A DNA stretch of 64,000 nucleotides from Marinilabiliaceae bacterium JC017 (lineage in GTDB: Bacteria > Bacteroidota > Bacteroidia > Bacteroidales > Marinilabiliaceae), in the NCBI GenBank assembly GCA_004296775.1, contig RHGE01000021.1, positions 23,055 through 87,054 of the forward strand. The letters are read 5' to 3'. Below are positions 37,601 through 46,380 of the stretch, piece after piece. The notes beneath the pieces are model-generated. The model did not search any database and was not told where the DNA came from. It worked only from the letters and a program-made list of their open reading frames with translations. A program made the translations under genes and the position numbers. Within the stretch, counting starts at the first letter, position 1; each line of letters begins with the position of its first letter.

Positions 37601-37873
37601 GTCTTTACAGCCAATACAACTCACTATAACGGTCTGCCCTTCTTTAACGTCCAGCAAAGTGAAGTTCCCTTCCATATTGGTAACCTCTCCCCGCATGGAT
37701 TCTTTTACATACACATTGGCTCCAATTATTGGTTCGCCTGTACTCTCTTCAATAACTATCCCCTTCACTGTTTTGGCAGGTTGCAGCGTCATTGCCTTTT
37801 CCTGTGCCAAGGCCAGCATGGGAATAAGTAGGAAGCACATTAATATATTTAAATGTCTCGAAATCGATCTCAT
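34688..37873 (-). CDS. SusC/RagA family TonB-linked outer-membrane protein
   Basis: 1061 residues with a signal peptide (1-23). Residues about 30-115 form a carboxypeptidase-regulatory-like domain (KGIVIEESTGEPIIGANVYV). The plug follows with VVAVGYGVQERRDLTGAVGK and ILKDAFATAIYGSRGAAGVI. The rest is a 22-strand barrel ending in a terminal aromatic (KFGVDITF). It lacks the N-terminal STN signalling domain found in the SusC at 58207. Energy-dependent import of a ligand delivered by SusD is the known family role. The gene is 12 bp upstream of susD. Confidence 0.96.
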   Translation of the reverse strand: MRSISRHLNILMCFLLIPMLALAQEKAMTLQPAKTVKGIVIEESTGEPIIGANVYVKESMRGEVTNMEGNFTLLDVKEGQTVIVSCIGCKDWTLIYEGQDFVKVNLVEDMMELSEVVAVGYGVQERRDLTGAVGKVSAQDISGVAASFDNAMVGKVAGVNINLSSGAPGSATAITIRGLTSLQDDANNPLIVIDGVPVYGTGKKVNSVNFGNGSVAGGTIGGNSVSAGFNQEPEFERNPLSSLNPEDIESIEILKDAFATAIYGSRGAAGVILVTTKKGQAGKPQIRVGYSTSLSRPIGTPDLLSGDEYSDIYTKYYKDLPPVNGGGEYHFPTDHQTDWMDEVIRTGITNEFHASVSGGTEETKYYISINQLDQQGYIINQDYKRTSARTNIDFNPAKWITFGTNTNFSVVNNEALNSQAVYREAVLMPSNIPVYKSNGDYFYHTAAQTNPEWNINPVGGNKDNPVALANNENYAKDTRVIGNLYAELKPYSWLRLKSEVGIDLYNTRAYNRQLSKPTLVGGSASESTNQNLKYVVNNVLSVNKAINDANLLNVTLGQSFETSTESRMGISGQGFYDDDVKSISAAKTQRVTASTNEKWAVLSYFARVNYRFKDRYLLGATYRVDGSSRFNANERYMGFPSFSAGWIMTEEEFMKSVSWLNELKLRSSYGLTGLDGALGYYGNQGQWTINGNNGGLSYNGVPILEVKQIPNPNLKWETTQSFDIGFDASMFNNRIDVTFDYFYKRINNLLSNDYVPLYTGYSTQQQNIGDMQNQGIEVSLNARIIKRKDWSWTSSFNLSRSKDKILSLTEAGFQMAETGYKVVVEGEGLNLFYMYDWVGVDPMTGDPLWRWGDGTVNNVPPQAESDKSQLANRYNAGSSLPDFYGGWNNEVRFKNLDIRFSFSFSVGQKMFNGSQATLMTYHLKDAYNLSSDILDYWKIPGHETDIPKLVNNTNTYNPYGPSAGLPGYDVSRMNDRFLEDASYLRLRNVAIGYTFSQGWVKKLYMSRIRLYAQADNLFTLTNYSGIDPEVNAFGSSATLGGYDELTLPQAMSLKFGVDITF

Positions 37874-38094
37874 TGTATAACGCTCCTTTAGGTAATTAGT
37901 CTTTATTTAAGCTGATTGGGATTTTGGAAATCTCCCCAGCCATGTATAGACTGTATGATCTTGAGATAAGAGACATTGAGAACTCCATATTGAAATAATC
38001 TCAGATATCCACTCAAATAAGTAAGACTTGGAATTTAACTTTTCATACAATCTCTACATGGCAGAAGAGAACAAGGTCTAAACGAGCAATCTAT
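37874..38094. other. Spacer with GATA/TAGA repeat upstream of susC
   Basis: A 221-bp gap between the kelch-type gene and susC. At 37959-37990 it contains TGATCTTGAGATAAGAGACA, a short copy of the TAGA-type repeat seen at 31139. No promoter was identified with confidence. Confidence 0.4.
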
Positions 38095-39534
38095 TTATTC
38101 CTCCAGTTTATTAAGTTTTCCTTTCCAAACATCAAACAATGATGTTCGAGTTTCATCTTCACCTTCCAGGGTTGTATTGTATCCGCCTACAATCCAAAGA
38201 TTCTCATCGGCATCCAAGAAGGCCGAATGACCGGCACGCGGTGTGAATGTGCCCGGCAATTGTGCATCTTCTTCAACTGCTTTCCAGGTAACACCTCCAT
38301 CTTCAGAAACAAGAATTTCCGAAGAACAAGTACCTAAAGCTGTTTGTCCACCGATTAACCAAATTTTATTGTCATAGGATACTGCAGCAGCACCCATACG
38401 AGCTGTCAAGGCACCTTCAGATACCAACGTCCAGCTTTTTCCATCGGCACTGGCCCACACATCGCTCAACAATTGTCCTTCACTTCCCTGACCACCGATC
38501 ATGTACATTTTACCATCATGAACCAGGTTGGCGGAGTTCCTTCTGGCAGCTTCAGGTGCAATTACATCCTCTGCCGGCTCTTCCCATGAAACCATATCAG
38601 AAGAGTTGTGAATGCGCATTGATAAACCGGCTGGTCTAGAAAAATCAGCATCATTCATTTTTACACCATCTGGATTACCAAATCCAAGCGTATTACCACC
38701 TACAACCCAAAGCTTGTCATTGTGTGAATAAAGGGCTGAATTCACCTTGTCACCATCAAATTCATAAGTAACGTCCAGTTTTTTATAGGTGATTCCATCT
38801 TCACTCTCCCACACTTCTTTAGCAGCACCTGCCATCAGGTATCCAATTCCAAAGGGATCGGTTATCGAGTAATACCCACAGATATATAGTTTGTTATTAT
38901 GCTCTACCAGACCTTGTAAACTACCTATCGGAAAAGTAGCAGCATCAATGGTTTGCTCTTCCCAGCTTTTACCATCTTCGGAAACCATGAATTTAGTGGA
39001 TGCTGATTGCGCAGCAGCGTTAACAGAACCTAACATGGTTAGATATTTTCCTTTGAAAAATATACTTCTCACAGTGGAATAATCACCTGTGGAAATAGCG
39101 TTATTCTCCTTCACCCAACTTACACCTTCGGGATTCACCTGGGATACATTCACCTTAACGGTATAGGTGATTTTTGTAACCCCATCTTCTGCTATCACCT
39201 CGTAGCTGACCGGGCTGGAAAAATCATTGACAGTGGTTCCGCTCACTTGTGCTTCCCCCTTCACTTCTACCACTGTTTTAGCAATAGCTTCATAAACAGC
39301 CACCAATTTAGTAACATCTGTTTCGTAGGCTAATGAATCACTGTTTTCAATCACCTTTGTGGTTTGGTCAATGGTAAATGCTACATTCTCCAACCCCGGA
39401 ATGTCATCATGAGCCTGTAAACTAAAGGCTGTTAAGCCGGTAAGAGTCGATAACGATTCGTCATCTTTACATCCTGTTAAGATCGCAACAGACAATACGA
39501 TTCCCAGGCCAAATTTGAACAATTTAGATTTCAT
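38095..39534 (-). CDS. Kelch-type beta-propeller lipoprotein (DUF6242-like)
   Basis: 479 residues. The lipobox ILTGC at residues 18-22 is followed by DDESLSTLTGLTAFSLQAHD. An N-terminal beta domain (about 25-145) of the immunoglobulin-like type ends in YTVKVNVSQVNPEGVSWV. The remainder holds at least five blades with the kelch features KLYICGYY, KLWVVGGN, KMYMIGGQ, KIWLIGGQ and NLWIVGGYN, each paired with VSEDGKSW-like strands. The architecture matches Bacteroidota DUF6242 proteins of SusCD loci. It is probably a surface-exposed binding protein. It lies between fecR and susC in one transcriptional direction. Confidence 0.88.
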   Translation of the reverse strand: MKSKLFKFGLGIVLSVAILTGCKDDESLSTLTGLTAFSLQAHDDIPGLENVAFTIDQTTKVIENSDSLAYETDVTKLVAVYEAIAKTVVEVKGEAQVSGTTVNDFSSPVSYEVIAEDGVTKITYTVKVNVSQVNPEGVSWVKENNAISTGDYSTVRSIFFKGKYLTMLGSVNAAAQSASTKFMVSEDGKSWEEQTIDAATFPIGSLQGLVEHNNKLYICGYYSITDPFGIGYLMAGAAKEVWESEDGITYKKLDVTYEFDGDKVNSALYSHNDKLWVVGGNTLGFGNPDGVKMNDADFSRPAGLSMRIHNSSDMVSWEEPAEDVIAPEAARRNSANLVHDGKMYMIGGQGSEGQLLSDVWASADGKSWTLVSEGALTARMGAAAVSYDNKIWLIGGQTALGTCSSEILVSEDGGVTWKAVEEDAQLPGTFTPRAGHSAFLDADENLWIVGGYNTTLEGEDETRTSLFDVWKGKLNKLEE

Positions 39535-39691
39535 AGATTTTTTGATATTTGATTAAACTAATAAATGGTTACAAAGGCCTTTATCTTTACTTTTTACTTA
39601 ATACAAGAATTCGTTTTACCTTCCAATGGGGTATAACTCTTCCATTCCCGAAGTAACCTTCGAGTGTATATGATTTATTGCTGATTGGTTC

Positions 39692-40744
39692 TTATTGAGC
39701 TTTTATTATAAGGTTGTCCCCTTTGATTTTAAAGCTGTATATATCTTCTCTGAATAATTGTTCCAACAAAAACTTCAGATCGGGGTCCTGAAAGCTCCCG
39801 CTAAAACGGGCCGTTGGATCAATATTCCCTTTTAATTCCACGTTGGTACCAAACCATTGGGAGATAACCTTAGCAATGTGGTAAATGGATTTTTCATGAA
39901 AGCACATCTCTCTGTCTTTCCAGCCGAACACCTCACACTCATTCCCCATGGGCTTTTTACTGAATCCTTCATTCTCACTGTAATTGATCTTCTCCTTATC
40001 GAAGGCCAGATTATCATTGGTAAGAGGTGATTTTACCTTTACATTTAAAGCGTTAGCGGGTCGTATTTTTATTAACGGGCAAACGATTCGGTATTTAGAA
40101 GAATCAACCACGGCTACCATACCGCTTTTCACCGCTACATCCACGTTATCTTCAGAATAATCAATGTTAATGCTACCACTGTTTGCCACCGTACAGGTTC
40201 TTCCTGTTTTCACAACAACCGGATTAACGCAACAAGCTTTTATATTTAAAAAGGCTTTCCCTTCCAACTCCAACTCTCTGTTGGCACAGGAATAGTCATC
40301 GGAATACCGAATCACACTACCCCTGGCTAAAACAACCAAGCTACCATCGGGTAAATAAAAAGAAGTCGTCACATCCTCACCTTTTACGGTATGCATTAAT
40401 CCGTTACCGTTACCATCTTCTCCAAATTTCCCTAAAAGAAGAGGAATAAGAAATATAACGGCCAACATGGCAGCTACCCGCCATTCTCTGGATCGAAAAA
40501 TAGAAACAAGCTTACTCCCGGCACGGTTAACCAACTTTGATTTAACCATCGTTTTCTGCCAAACCAATTCTTTTTTTTCCTGTATGGCTTGTTCGCTCAT
40601 AACACTGATCAATTGCCTGTATAAATTAGCATTCTCCTCAGCATTTTCCACCCAGGCAAAAAGTTGCATCAACTCATCGTCTGTGATGTCTCCCGAAATC
40701 TTTCGGGCTATTAAGCGTTCTATGTTAGGCTGCTTCGTTTCCAT
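39692..40744 (-). CDS. FecR family anti-sigma factor
   Basis: 350 residues. The N-terminal cytoplasmic region (about 1-80) contains DDELMQLFAWVENAEENANLY. A transmembrane helix spans about 88-106 (WRVAAMLAVIFLIPLLLG). The periplasmic FecR domain (about 110-200) has TSFYLPDGSLVVLARGSVI and a CTVANSGSINI strand. The C-terminal DUF4974 domain reads YHIAKVISQWFGTNVEL and RFSGSFQDPDLKFLLEQLF. It holds the ECF sigma factor at 40857 inactive until signalled. It is unusual in having a Cys-Cys pair (KACCVN) in the FecR domain. The gap of 112 bp to the sigma gene carries an ECF-type promoter motif. Confidence 0.95.
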   Translation of the reverse strand: METKQPNIERLIARKISGDITDDELMQLFAWVENAEENANLYRQLISVMSEQAIQEKKELVWQKTMVKSKLVNRAGSKLVSIFRSREWRVAAMLAVIFLIPLLLGKFGEDGNGNGLMHTVKGEDVTTSFYLPDGSLVVLARGSVIRYSDDYSCANRELELEGKAFLNIKACCVNPVVVKTGRTCTVANSGSINIDYSEDNVDVAVKSGMVAVVDSSKYRIVCPLIKIRPANALNVKVKSPLTNDNLAFDKEKINYSENEGFSKKPMGNECEVFGWKDREMCFHEKSIYHIAKVISQWFGTNVELKGNIDPTARFSGSFQDPDLKFLLEQLFREDIYSFKIKGDNLIIKAQ

Positions 40745-40758
40745 TTTTGGATTTCTTC

Positions 40759-40792
40759 ATTTATAAAGACTCAAAAGACCTTAAAGATCCTT
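40759..40792 (-). promoter_or_regulatory. Candidate ECF sigma-dependent promoter of fecR
   Basis: On the minus strand AAGGAT is followed after 16 nt (counted from GGAT) by GTCTTTATAAATG, close to the fecR start at 40744. The same GGAT-N15-GTC arrangement occurs twice upstream of the second fecR (63261-63292 and 63617-63648). The layout fits the GGAA/GGGA -35 and CGTC-type -10 boxes of ECF promoters. Confidence 0.45.
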
Positions 40793-40856
40793 ACTCTGAA
40801 TCTATTTTTTTTTCAATTAATTTCATTTTTCCATCCTATCCATTGATTGTCAACGC

Positions 40857-41474
40857 TCAAAAAATGTCAATTATTAAAGATATAGCACCAATACCATATT
40901 TCTTGACCACTTCCATAATTCGTTTCGTGGCTTTTGTGACATGTACATCAAGGGTATTAACTGTAATGGAAAGTTGTTCGGCAGCCTCCCGGTATTTTAA
41001 TCCATCTTCCTTAACCAACTGAAACGCTTGCTTGCATTTGGGAGGTAATTGATCAATCGCCTGCCGGACTCTATCCTCTAGCTCCTGACTAATAAGCTCC
41101 TGATGAGGATTTAAATCAGAAAGATGCGCAATATGAAAGGCATTTTCAATACTGGTGGTATCCACCTTCTTTTTTCGCAGATAATTAAAACACTGGTTTT
41201 TGATGGCTATAAACAGGTAGTTTTTAAAACTCCCCACCTTCTCTAACGATTGTCTTTTATGCCAGATACGACTAAAAACGTCACTCACAACCTCTTCGGC
41301 ATCTTCCATGGAACAATACATCAAAGCTGTATTGAAAGCAAATGAATAATACCGGTCAAAAAGTTGTTTAAACGCTTTTTGATCTCCTTCGACTAATTGA
41401 TTAATGATGTACTCATGATTGTCCTTGCGCGCGCTCAATGATATTCCTCCCTGATGAAAATTTGAGTTTGGCAA
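40857..41474 (-). CDS. ECF-type RNA polymerase sigma-70 factor
   Basis: 205 residues. Region 2 covers about residues 25-95 (DQKAFKQLFDRYYSFAFNTAL, DAEEVVSDVFSRIW, KNYLFIAIKNQCFNYLRKKK). Region 4 covers about 135-190 (QAIDQLPPKCKQAFQLVKED, YREAAEQLSITVNTLDVHV). The order sigma-fecR-SusC/SusD is typical of Bacteroidota loci under trans-envelope control. The SusC of this locus lacks the STN domain, so how the signal reaches FecR is not evident. The factor may also serve the SusC with STN at 58207, by inference. Confidence 0.95.
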   Translation of the reverse strand: MPNSNFHQGGISLSARKDNHEYIINQLVEGDQKAFKQLFDRYYSFAFNTALMYCSMEDAEEVVSDVFSRIWHKRQSLEKVGSFKNYLFIAIKNQCFNYLRKKKVDTTSIENAFHIAHLSDLNPHQELISQELEDRVRQAIDQLPPKCKQAFQLVKEDGLKYREAAEQLSITVNTLDVHVTKATKRIMEVVKKYGIGAISLIIDIF

Positions 41475-41819
41475 GATAGAAAAAAAAGGAACCTAATTGA
41501 TTCCTAACTTTCGAATTCTAACGAATAATTAAAAAAAATGATTAATTCATTACAATTCCCTCCATGGCACACTCAACGATAACCACAACATGTACCAGAG
41601 GGTGTCCTCTCACTCCTTTTTCACTTATTTTCTGCCAGTTCACCATCTACTTGTAGGGGTTTAAAACTTCATTTAAATGCCAACTTGTAGAGTTTTTGAG
41701 ACCCGTTACACACCCTATTATTAAAATGCATCCAATAGTTTAGCAGCCGATTCGAATCAAAAAGCAAAAACAAGTCCTCCTTCACCGGAGGCAATCAGTA
41801 AACCAAAATCAAATTTATT
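41475..41819. other. Intergenic region between divergent sigma and protease genes
   Basis: A 345-bp gap. TAGTTTAG at 41736-41743 resembles the -7 consensus in front of the M43 protease gene. A small hairpin (CCTCCTTCACCGGAGG) lies at 41780-41795. No gene is supported. Confidence 0.4.
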
Positions 41820-44800
41820 ATGAAAACAAAGATTACCAATTTTCTGTTGGCATTCTTCATTGGCTTAATGGTATTACCAATGAATGGTTGGTCGCAGAAT
41901 AGTGACCCCAAAGCATGTAGATCAGACGAACAACAAAAAGCATTCTGGGAAGCCCATCCTGAGGCGTATCAGGAATATTTGCAAGAACAAGAAATCCAAG
42001 AAGCACTCATTAAGCATTTAAAAACAACAACGCTTAAAGGCACCTCCTCAGAGCCTGATAAATACATTATCCCCGTTGTTTTTCACGTGTTTGGCAAAAC
42101 ACAGAGTGGAAAAGCTGTGACTTATGAATTAATTGAAGATGCATTGCGTAGAACTAATAAGGACTTTGCAAGAAAATCTCCGGGACAGGATAATATCCAT
42201 CCCCGTTTTAAGGATGTGGTAGGCTTGTTACCAATCGAATTTCGATTGGCCAAAATTGATCCTAATGGAAATATTTGTACCGGAGTTACTTTCCACCCGG
42301 TAAATACGGGTTTTGGAAATGGCAACGGCTATGATGAAGAAATTCAAAAATACGCCTGGAACAATTACAAGTATATGAACGTGTATATCATGAATGACTT
42401 GTATGACGATGGCGATCATTACCAATCAGGAGTTTCCTGGTATCCCCAAAAATGGATGTCAGATAACAACCTGGCCAGAACCGTGTACAATGGTGCCTTT
42501 CTAGGCGATAATACCGATGAAAACTTTCGAAGAATCATAACTCATGAATTTGGCCACTTCTTTAACTTGAAACACACCTTTGAAGGCGGCTGCCCGGAAA
42601 AAGACGGAGGTGACCATTGTGCCGATACTCCTCCTACGGACAGAAAACACATGGGCGTAAATGAATTGAACTGTAAAGACAATTACACCAATACGCAGAA
42701 TTTCATGAACTACACCAAAGACTATGAAATGTTCACCAAAGATCAGGTAATACGTATGCGGGCAGCTTTACAGAGTCCGGAGCGTATCACTCTCTGGCAA
42801 GAAGCAAACCTGGAAGCAACAGGTGTGAACGATGGCTTTGATGCCGGTAAGGCATTGGTGTATGAATCTTACCTGTTTGAAGAGGCGCATATTAACGATG
42901 GTAGTATTGACACAGAGTTAACAGCTAACCTGATTGGCGGCGCTAATTTTACTGATGGTCCTTTTGAAGCGGATAATCATTTCAAAGTGTATAACGTACC
43001 GGAAGGATTAACTGCGGAAATTACAAGAGTAAGTACAACCAAAGCAACTATCAAGCTGACCGGTAAAGCTACAAATCATGTTGCCAAAAACAATATTAAC
43101 GACATGACCATTGAGTTCCTTGAATCTGCTTTTACCACATCAGTAGCTGAGATTAAAAACACCAAAATTGAATCCTTCTCCATTGGCTTTAAAGATGCGT
43201 ATACCAAATTTTGCTTCCCGAAACCAGATTTTAAGACCTATGCTGGTATCAGCAACGTAAAATTTGCCGGAATAAACAACCCGTCTGAAGTTAAGTATTA
43301 CTCTAACTTCATGGAAAATCAAGTTGCCATTGTAACTACCGGTGAAAAAGTGGAATTAAGCATTACCTTAAACAAACATGAAACAGGAACAAATGACTTT
43401 AACATTATCCATGCCTGGCTGGATAAAAACGGCGATTTTGTTTTCAATGAAGATGAAGAAATTGTAGATCACACCATGCAATTCACCCAGGCTGATGCCA
43501 GCGGCAACTATACCTACACCCAGGAAATCACTATTCCCGAAGACATGATTACCGACAAAGTAACGGGTCTAAGGGTAATGACCAATTTTAAGACAGGAAA
43601 CAAAGCCAAAGATGGTTACGATCCCTGTGGTAACATTGAGAGTGGTGCACTGATAGATTACGGAGTAATTGTTAAGCCTAGTGTAAGCGAAGTTTTACCA
43701 GACTTTTTAATTTCTAATCCTACTGTTTTAATCAAACACAAAGTAAAAATCACTGATTACAGTAATTCACCTGTAGATGATCCCATTACCAATTGGAACT
43801 GGACATTTGAAGGTGGCGTTCCTAATACGTTCAAGGGAAAAAATCCACCAGAAATATACTACAAAAAACACGGTGTCTATGATATTTCCTTAGAGGTCAC
43901 CGCAAAATCAGGTGCGACTCAAACAAAAACAAAGAAAGATGCTATCATAGTAAAAGAGCAATATTGTGCACCGTCAACACAATATGGTACCTACTCAGGC
44001 ATTACCAATGTCCAGTTGGGAACAATCAATAATCCCACTAAAAACTGGGCTCAATATATGGATTACAGGTTCAAAAAGTTCACCACCGTAAAAACTGGAG
44101 AAAAAATCCCTTTTAGTCTGACTTTAGATGCGGGAATATCGGGTAAAAATGACGCGATTGGCATAGCTATCTGGATTGACTGGAATCACAACAGTGAATT
44201 GGAAGCCTCTGAAAGAGCATTCTATAAAATGATGAGTATTGCCGCTTTTACTAATAAAAGCTATACTCTAACAGGTAACATTATAGTTCCTATTGATGCT
44301 GCTAAAGAATCTACTATAGCCAGAATAATGGTTTATTACGCCGGTGATGAAGGTGATTTTGTGGCTAGTCCTTGTTCAGTTGTTGAAAGTGGTGAAATTG
44401 AAGATTATGGCCTAATAATACAAGGTAGTAGTGCTTCTGCTTCAGTTGATTTTGAAGCAGAAAAAATGGATATTAATATTAATTATCCAATTAAAATTAC
44501 CGACAAATCTAAGTCACAACCAACAGATCCTATCAAGTCATGGAACTGGACTTTCGAAGGTGGTACGCCTGCTTCCAGCGTGGAGCAAAACCCAACGGTG
44601 TATTACACTGAGGATGGCTCCTACGATATCTCCCTGGAGGTCACCACTAAATCAGGCAAAAAACACTCCTTAACAAAAGAGCAATACATCAAAGCCAACT
44701 ATTCCGTTTGTGAAGTAAAACAAAAATATGGAACCCATTTCGGACACATTACCCGTATTCAGATTGGGGGCATCGATTACAGCACTCCAACCAAAGAGCT

Positions 44801-45443
44801 TCCTGCTTACATTAATCTGATGGATAAAAATGTGGTAGCTGCCACTGAAGGAGGTGAAATTGATTGGACCGTTACCTGTAGCAAAGGAGCTTGCACCGAT
44901 CGTGACAATATTGGATTAAAAATATTCTTAGATTCAGAACGCAATGATTTTACTGCTAAGGACGAAATTTTTAGCGATAATTTCTACACCAAAGACACCG
45001 ACGACAAACATGTATTTACCGGTAAATTCACTATGCCAGACACCTACAAAAAAGGAAAAGTGGTAGCTCTAAGATTTGTAGCTTACTACCGAGGAAAGGA
45101 TGGCATAATAGAATATGATATCGCCCCATGTGAGGGATTGGATTCCGGTAACGGCGTTGACTTTGGTATCGGCATCGACATACCTAACGCCATTGAGAAA
45201 CAAGAAGCGTTAACAGGTGTAAAGGTTTATCCTAACCCTGTGAAAAACATCCTAACTATCAGTGTTGAGAATGAAAATATTACCTATGTGCGCGTATTCG
45301 ACATCACTGGAAGTTTGATCAAAGAAAAACCAGGCAACCAAAACAGTTCAATGACAGTTAATTTCAATGACTTGTCAACTGGCATTTACCTGGTAGAAAT
45401 AAATACGAAAAATGGAACAAAACTTATGAAAGTAATCAAGTAA
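41820..45443 (+). CDS. T9SS-secreted M43 metalloprotease with GEVED and PKD domains
   Basis: 1207 residues with a signal peptide (about 1-25). The catalytic domain (about 65-335) is of the pappalysin/M43 type: HEFGHFFNLKH places zinc ligands at H242, H246 and H252 with E243 catalytic, and the Met-turn is QNFMNY. Downstream are three GEVED-like beta modules (starting near CFPKPDFKTYAGISNV, CAPSTQYGTYSGITNV and CEVKQKYGTHFGHITRI) alternating with two PKD domains (WNWTFEGGVPN and WNWTFEGGTPA). The last 80 residues are a type A T9SS sorting signal (VKVYPNPVKN, VFDITGSLI, LMKVIK). It would be secreted or surface-attached and degrade proteins. It is divergent from the ECF sigma gene. Confidence 0.93.
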   Translation: MKTKITNFLLAFFIGLMVLPMNGWSQNSDPKACRSDEQQKAFWEAHPEAYQEYLQEQEIQEALIKHLKTTTLKGTSSEPDKYIIPVVFHVFGKTQSGKAVTYELIEDALRRTNKDFARKSPGQDNIHPRFKDVVGLLPIEFRLAKIDPNGNICTGVTFHPVNTGFGNGNGYDEEIQKYAWNNYKYMNVYIMNDLYDDGDHYQSGVSWYPQKWMSDNNLARTVYNGAFLGDNTDENFRRIITHEFGHFFNLKHTFEGGCPEKDGGDHCADTPPTDRKHMGVNELNCKDNYTNTQNFMNYTKDYEMFTKDQVIRMRAALQSPERITLWQEANLEATGVNDGFDAGKALVYESYLFEEAHINDGSIDTELTANLIGGANFTDGPFEADNHFKVYNVPEGLTAEITRVSTTKATIKLTGKATNHVAKNNINDMTIEFLESAFTTSVAEIKNTKIESFSIGFKDAYTKFCFPKPDFKTYAGISNVKFAGINNPSEVKYYSNFMENQVAIVTTGEKVELSITLNKHETGTNDFNIIHAWLDKNGDFVFNEDEEIVDHTMQFTQADASGNYTYTQEITIPEDMITDKVTGLRVMTNFKTGNKAKDGYDPCGNIESGALIDYGVIVKPSVSEVLPDFLISNPTVLIKHKVKITDYSNSPVDDPITNWNWTFEGGVPNTFKGKNPPEIYYKKHGVYDISLEVTAKSGATQTKTKKDAIIVKEQYCAPSTQYGTYSGITNVQLGTINNPTKNWAQYMDYRFKKFTTVKTGEKIPFSLTLDAGISGKNDAIGIAIWIDWNHNSELEASERAFYKMMSIAAFTNKSYTLTGNIIVPIDAAKESTIARIMVYYAGDEGDFVASPCSVVESGEIEDYGLIIQGSSASASVDFEAEKMDININYPIKITDKSKSQPTDPIKSWNWTFEGGTPASSVEQNPTVYYTEDGSYDISLEVTTKSGKKHSLTKEQYIKANYSVCEVKQKYGTHFGHITRIQIGGIDYSTPTKELPAYINLMDKNVVAATEGGEIDWTVTCSKGACTDRDNIGLKIFLDSERNDFTAKDEIFSDNFYTKDTDDKHVFTGKFTMPDTYKKGKVVALRFVAYYRGKDGIIEYDIAPCEGLDSGNGVDFGIGIDIPNAIEKQEALTGVKVYPNPVKNILTISVENENITYVRVFDITGSLIKEKPGNQNSSMTVNFNDLSTGIYLVEINTKNGTKLMKVIK

Positions 45444-45480
45444 TAGTTTTTTCTAAGTACCGATCTCTTAATGTAGAGAT

Positions 45481-45516
45481 GAAGCTGTTCACGCAAGTGA
45501 ACAGCTTCTTTTTTTT
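45481..45516 (+). terminator. Rho-independent terminator of the M43 protease gene
   Basis: GAAGCTGTTCAC and GTGAACAGCTTC form a perfect 12-bp stem with a GCAA loop, followed by eight T residues. It lies 38 bp past the stop at 45443. Confidence 0.95.
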
Positions 45517-45653
45517 GCAAAAAGAATAAATCGATTTTAAATTTCCCAAGAGCCATCATTTCTCGTTGAAGCATCAGTATTGTCCAAAACAATTTGTAAT
45601 CTCTATTGCGCTCAAGCCGCGCGGGTTTGCGCCTTTCGCTTTATATTTCTTTT

Positions 45654-45758
45654 CCTTTCAACTGATAATTTTCACCTTTCAATCGATAATCTGACCCATT
45701 CCTTTAGTAACTTACACCTTTCAATTACTCACATTGATCTTTCAATTGGTAATCTGAG
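45654..45758. repeat. Degenerate 21-bp tandem array, 5 units
   Basis: Units begin at 45654, 45675, 45696, 45717 and 45738. Examples are CCTTTCAATCGATAATCTGA with C and CCTTTCAATTACTCACATTG with A. A sixth, poorer copy may follow at 45759. The units share the heptad-friendly 21-bp length of the array at 9349, but the sequence is different. Confidence 0.75.
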
Positions 45759-45886
45759 CCAATTCCCGAGCATTCTGAAAGCTTTCACAAGCATCTATGA
45801 GTTTCTTTTTATTTTTTTAATAATAACAAGAGAGAGCTTGAGGCTGTATATTAGAAGCCAGAGGTTAGATTATAAGCTTTAGGAAT

Positions 45887-45930
45887 AAATTGTGAGTTCT
45901 CCCGAAAGTTTTCAGAAGAACTCACAATTT
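45887..45930. repeat. 14-bp perfect inverted repeat
   Basis: AAATTGTGAGTTCT (45887-45900) and AGAACTCACAATTT (45917-45930) are separated by 16 nt. No T-tract follows. It could be a terminator without a tract, a regulator site or the end of a dead mobile element. Confidence 0.6.
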
Positions 45931-45960
45931 ATATATAGGCCAAACATGAATTTATTGCCC

Positions 45961-46350
45961 TAGCCTGGACAAGCCAGAAAAGTAAAAAGTATCAAGTACA
46001 GAGTATCAAGATGATTTACTGCTTGCCAATATGTTTTGCCAATAAATACACCAATATCACCCGTAAGACACTATGATTTTTCAGCACAGTCTGACAAAAA
46101 GCCTCTTCGAGGGATGTAACCTTTAGCTAATTGTTGTTCGAGATTGACAATGGTAAGTGCAATCTGTTTCCATATATTTCCAGTTATCCCTAAGTGTTTC
46201 CATCTATTTCTCTCCTCTAACTTCTGACCTCTATCCTCTCTATATATTTCCATCCAATTTGAACAACATGTTGCTAAAAGTTGCATCCTAAGCACCTAAC
46301 CCGGACAAGCCAGAAAATACTCAGCTTTGAACATCAAGTATCAAGACTTT
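45961..46350. repeat. Direct repeat pair flanking a small open frame
   Basis: CCTAGCCTGGACAAGCCAGA at 45961 recurs as CCTAACCCGGACAAGCCAGA at 46297; both are followed by AAA and, further on, by AGTATCAAGA. The copies lie 336 bp apart and bracket the frame at 46071-46295. Confidence 0.65.
46071..46295 (-). CDS. Doubtful small gene or gene remnant
   Basis: A 74-codon frame. The C-terminal part (WKQIALTIVNLEQQLAKGYI and PRRGFLSDCAEKS) looks protein-like, with regular helical spacing, while the middle (YREDRGQKLEERNRW) is the translation of a heptamer repeat related to the one at 25931. It lies between two direct repeats. It may be the tail of a decayed gene. I do not recognise a family. Confidence 0.25.
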   Translation of the reverse strand: MLRMQLLATCCSNWMEIYREDRGQKLEERNRWKHLGITGNIWKQIALTIVNLEQQLAKGYIPRRGFLSDCAEKS

Positions 46351-46380
46351 AAACAACTAAAATACCCCAAACCCCTTCCT

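Larger units (their letters stand above)
45444..46380. other. Repeat-rich intergenic region
   Basis: A 937-bp gap between the protease (plus) and the first GH92 gene (minus). It contains the terminator at 45481, a copy of the 22-bp TTGTCCAAAACAA segment (45574-45595), a 21-bp array (45654-45758), a 14-bp inverted repeat (45887-45930), a direct repeat pair (45961 and 46297) and a doubtful small frame between the direct repeats. Confidence 0.6.
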
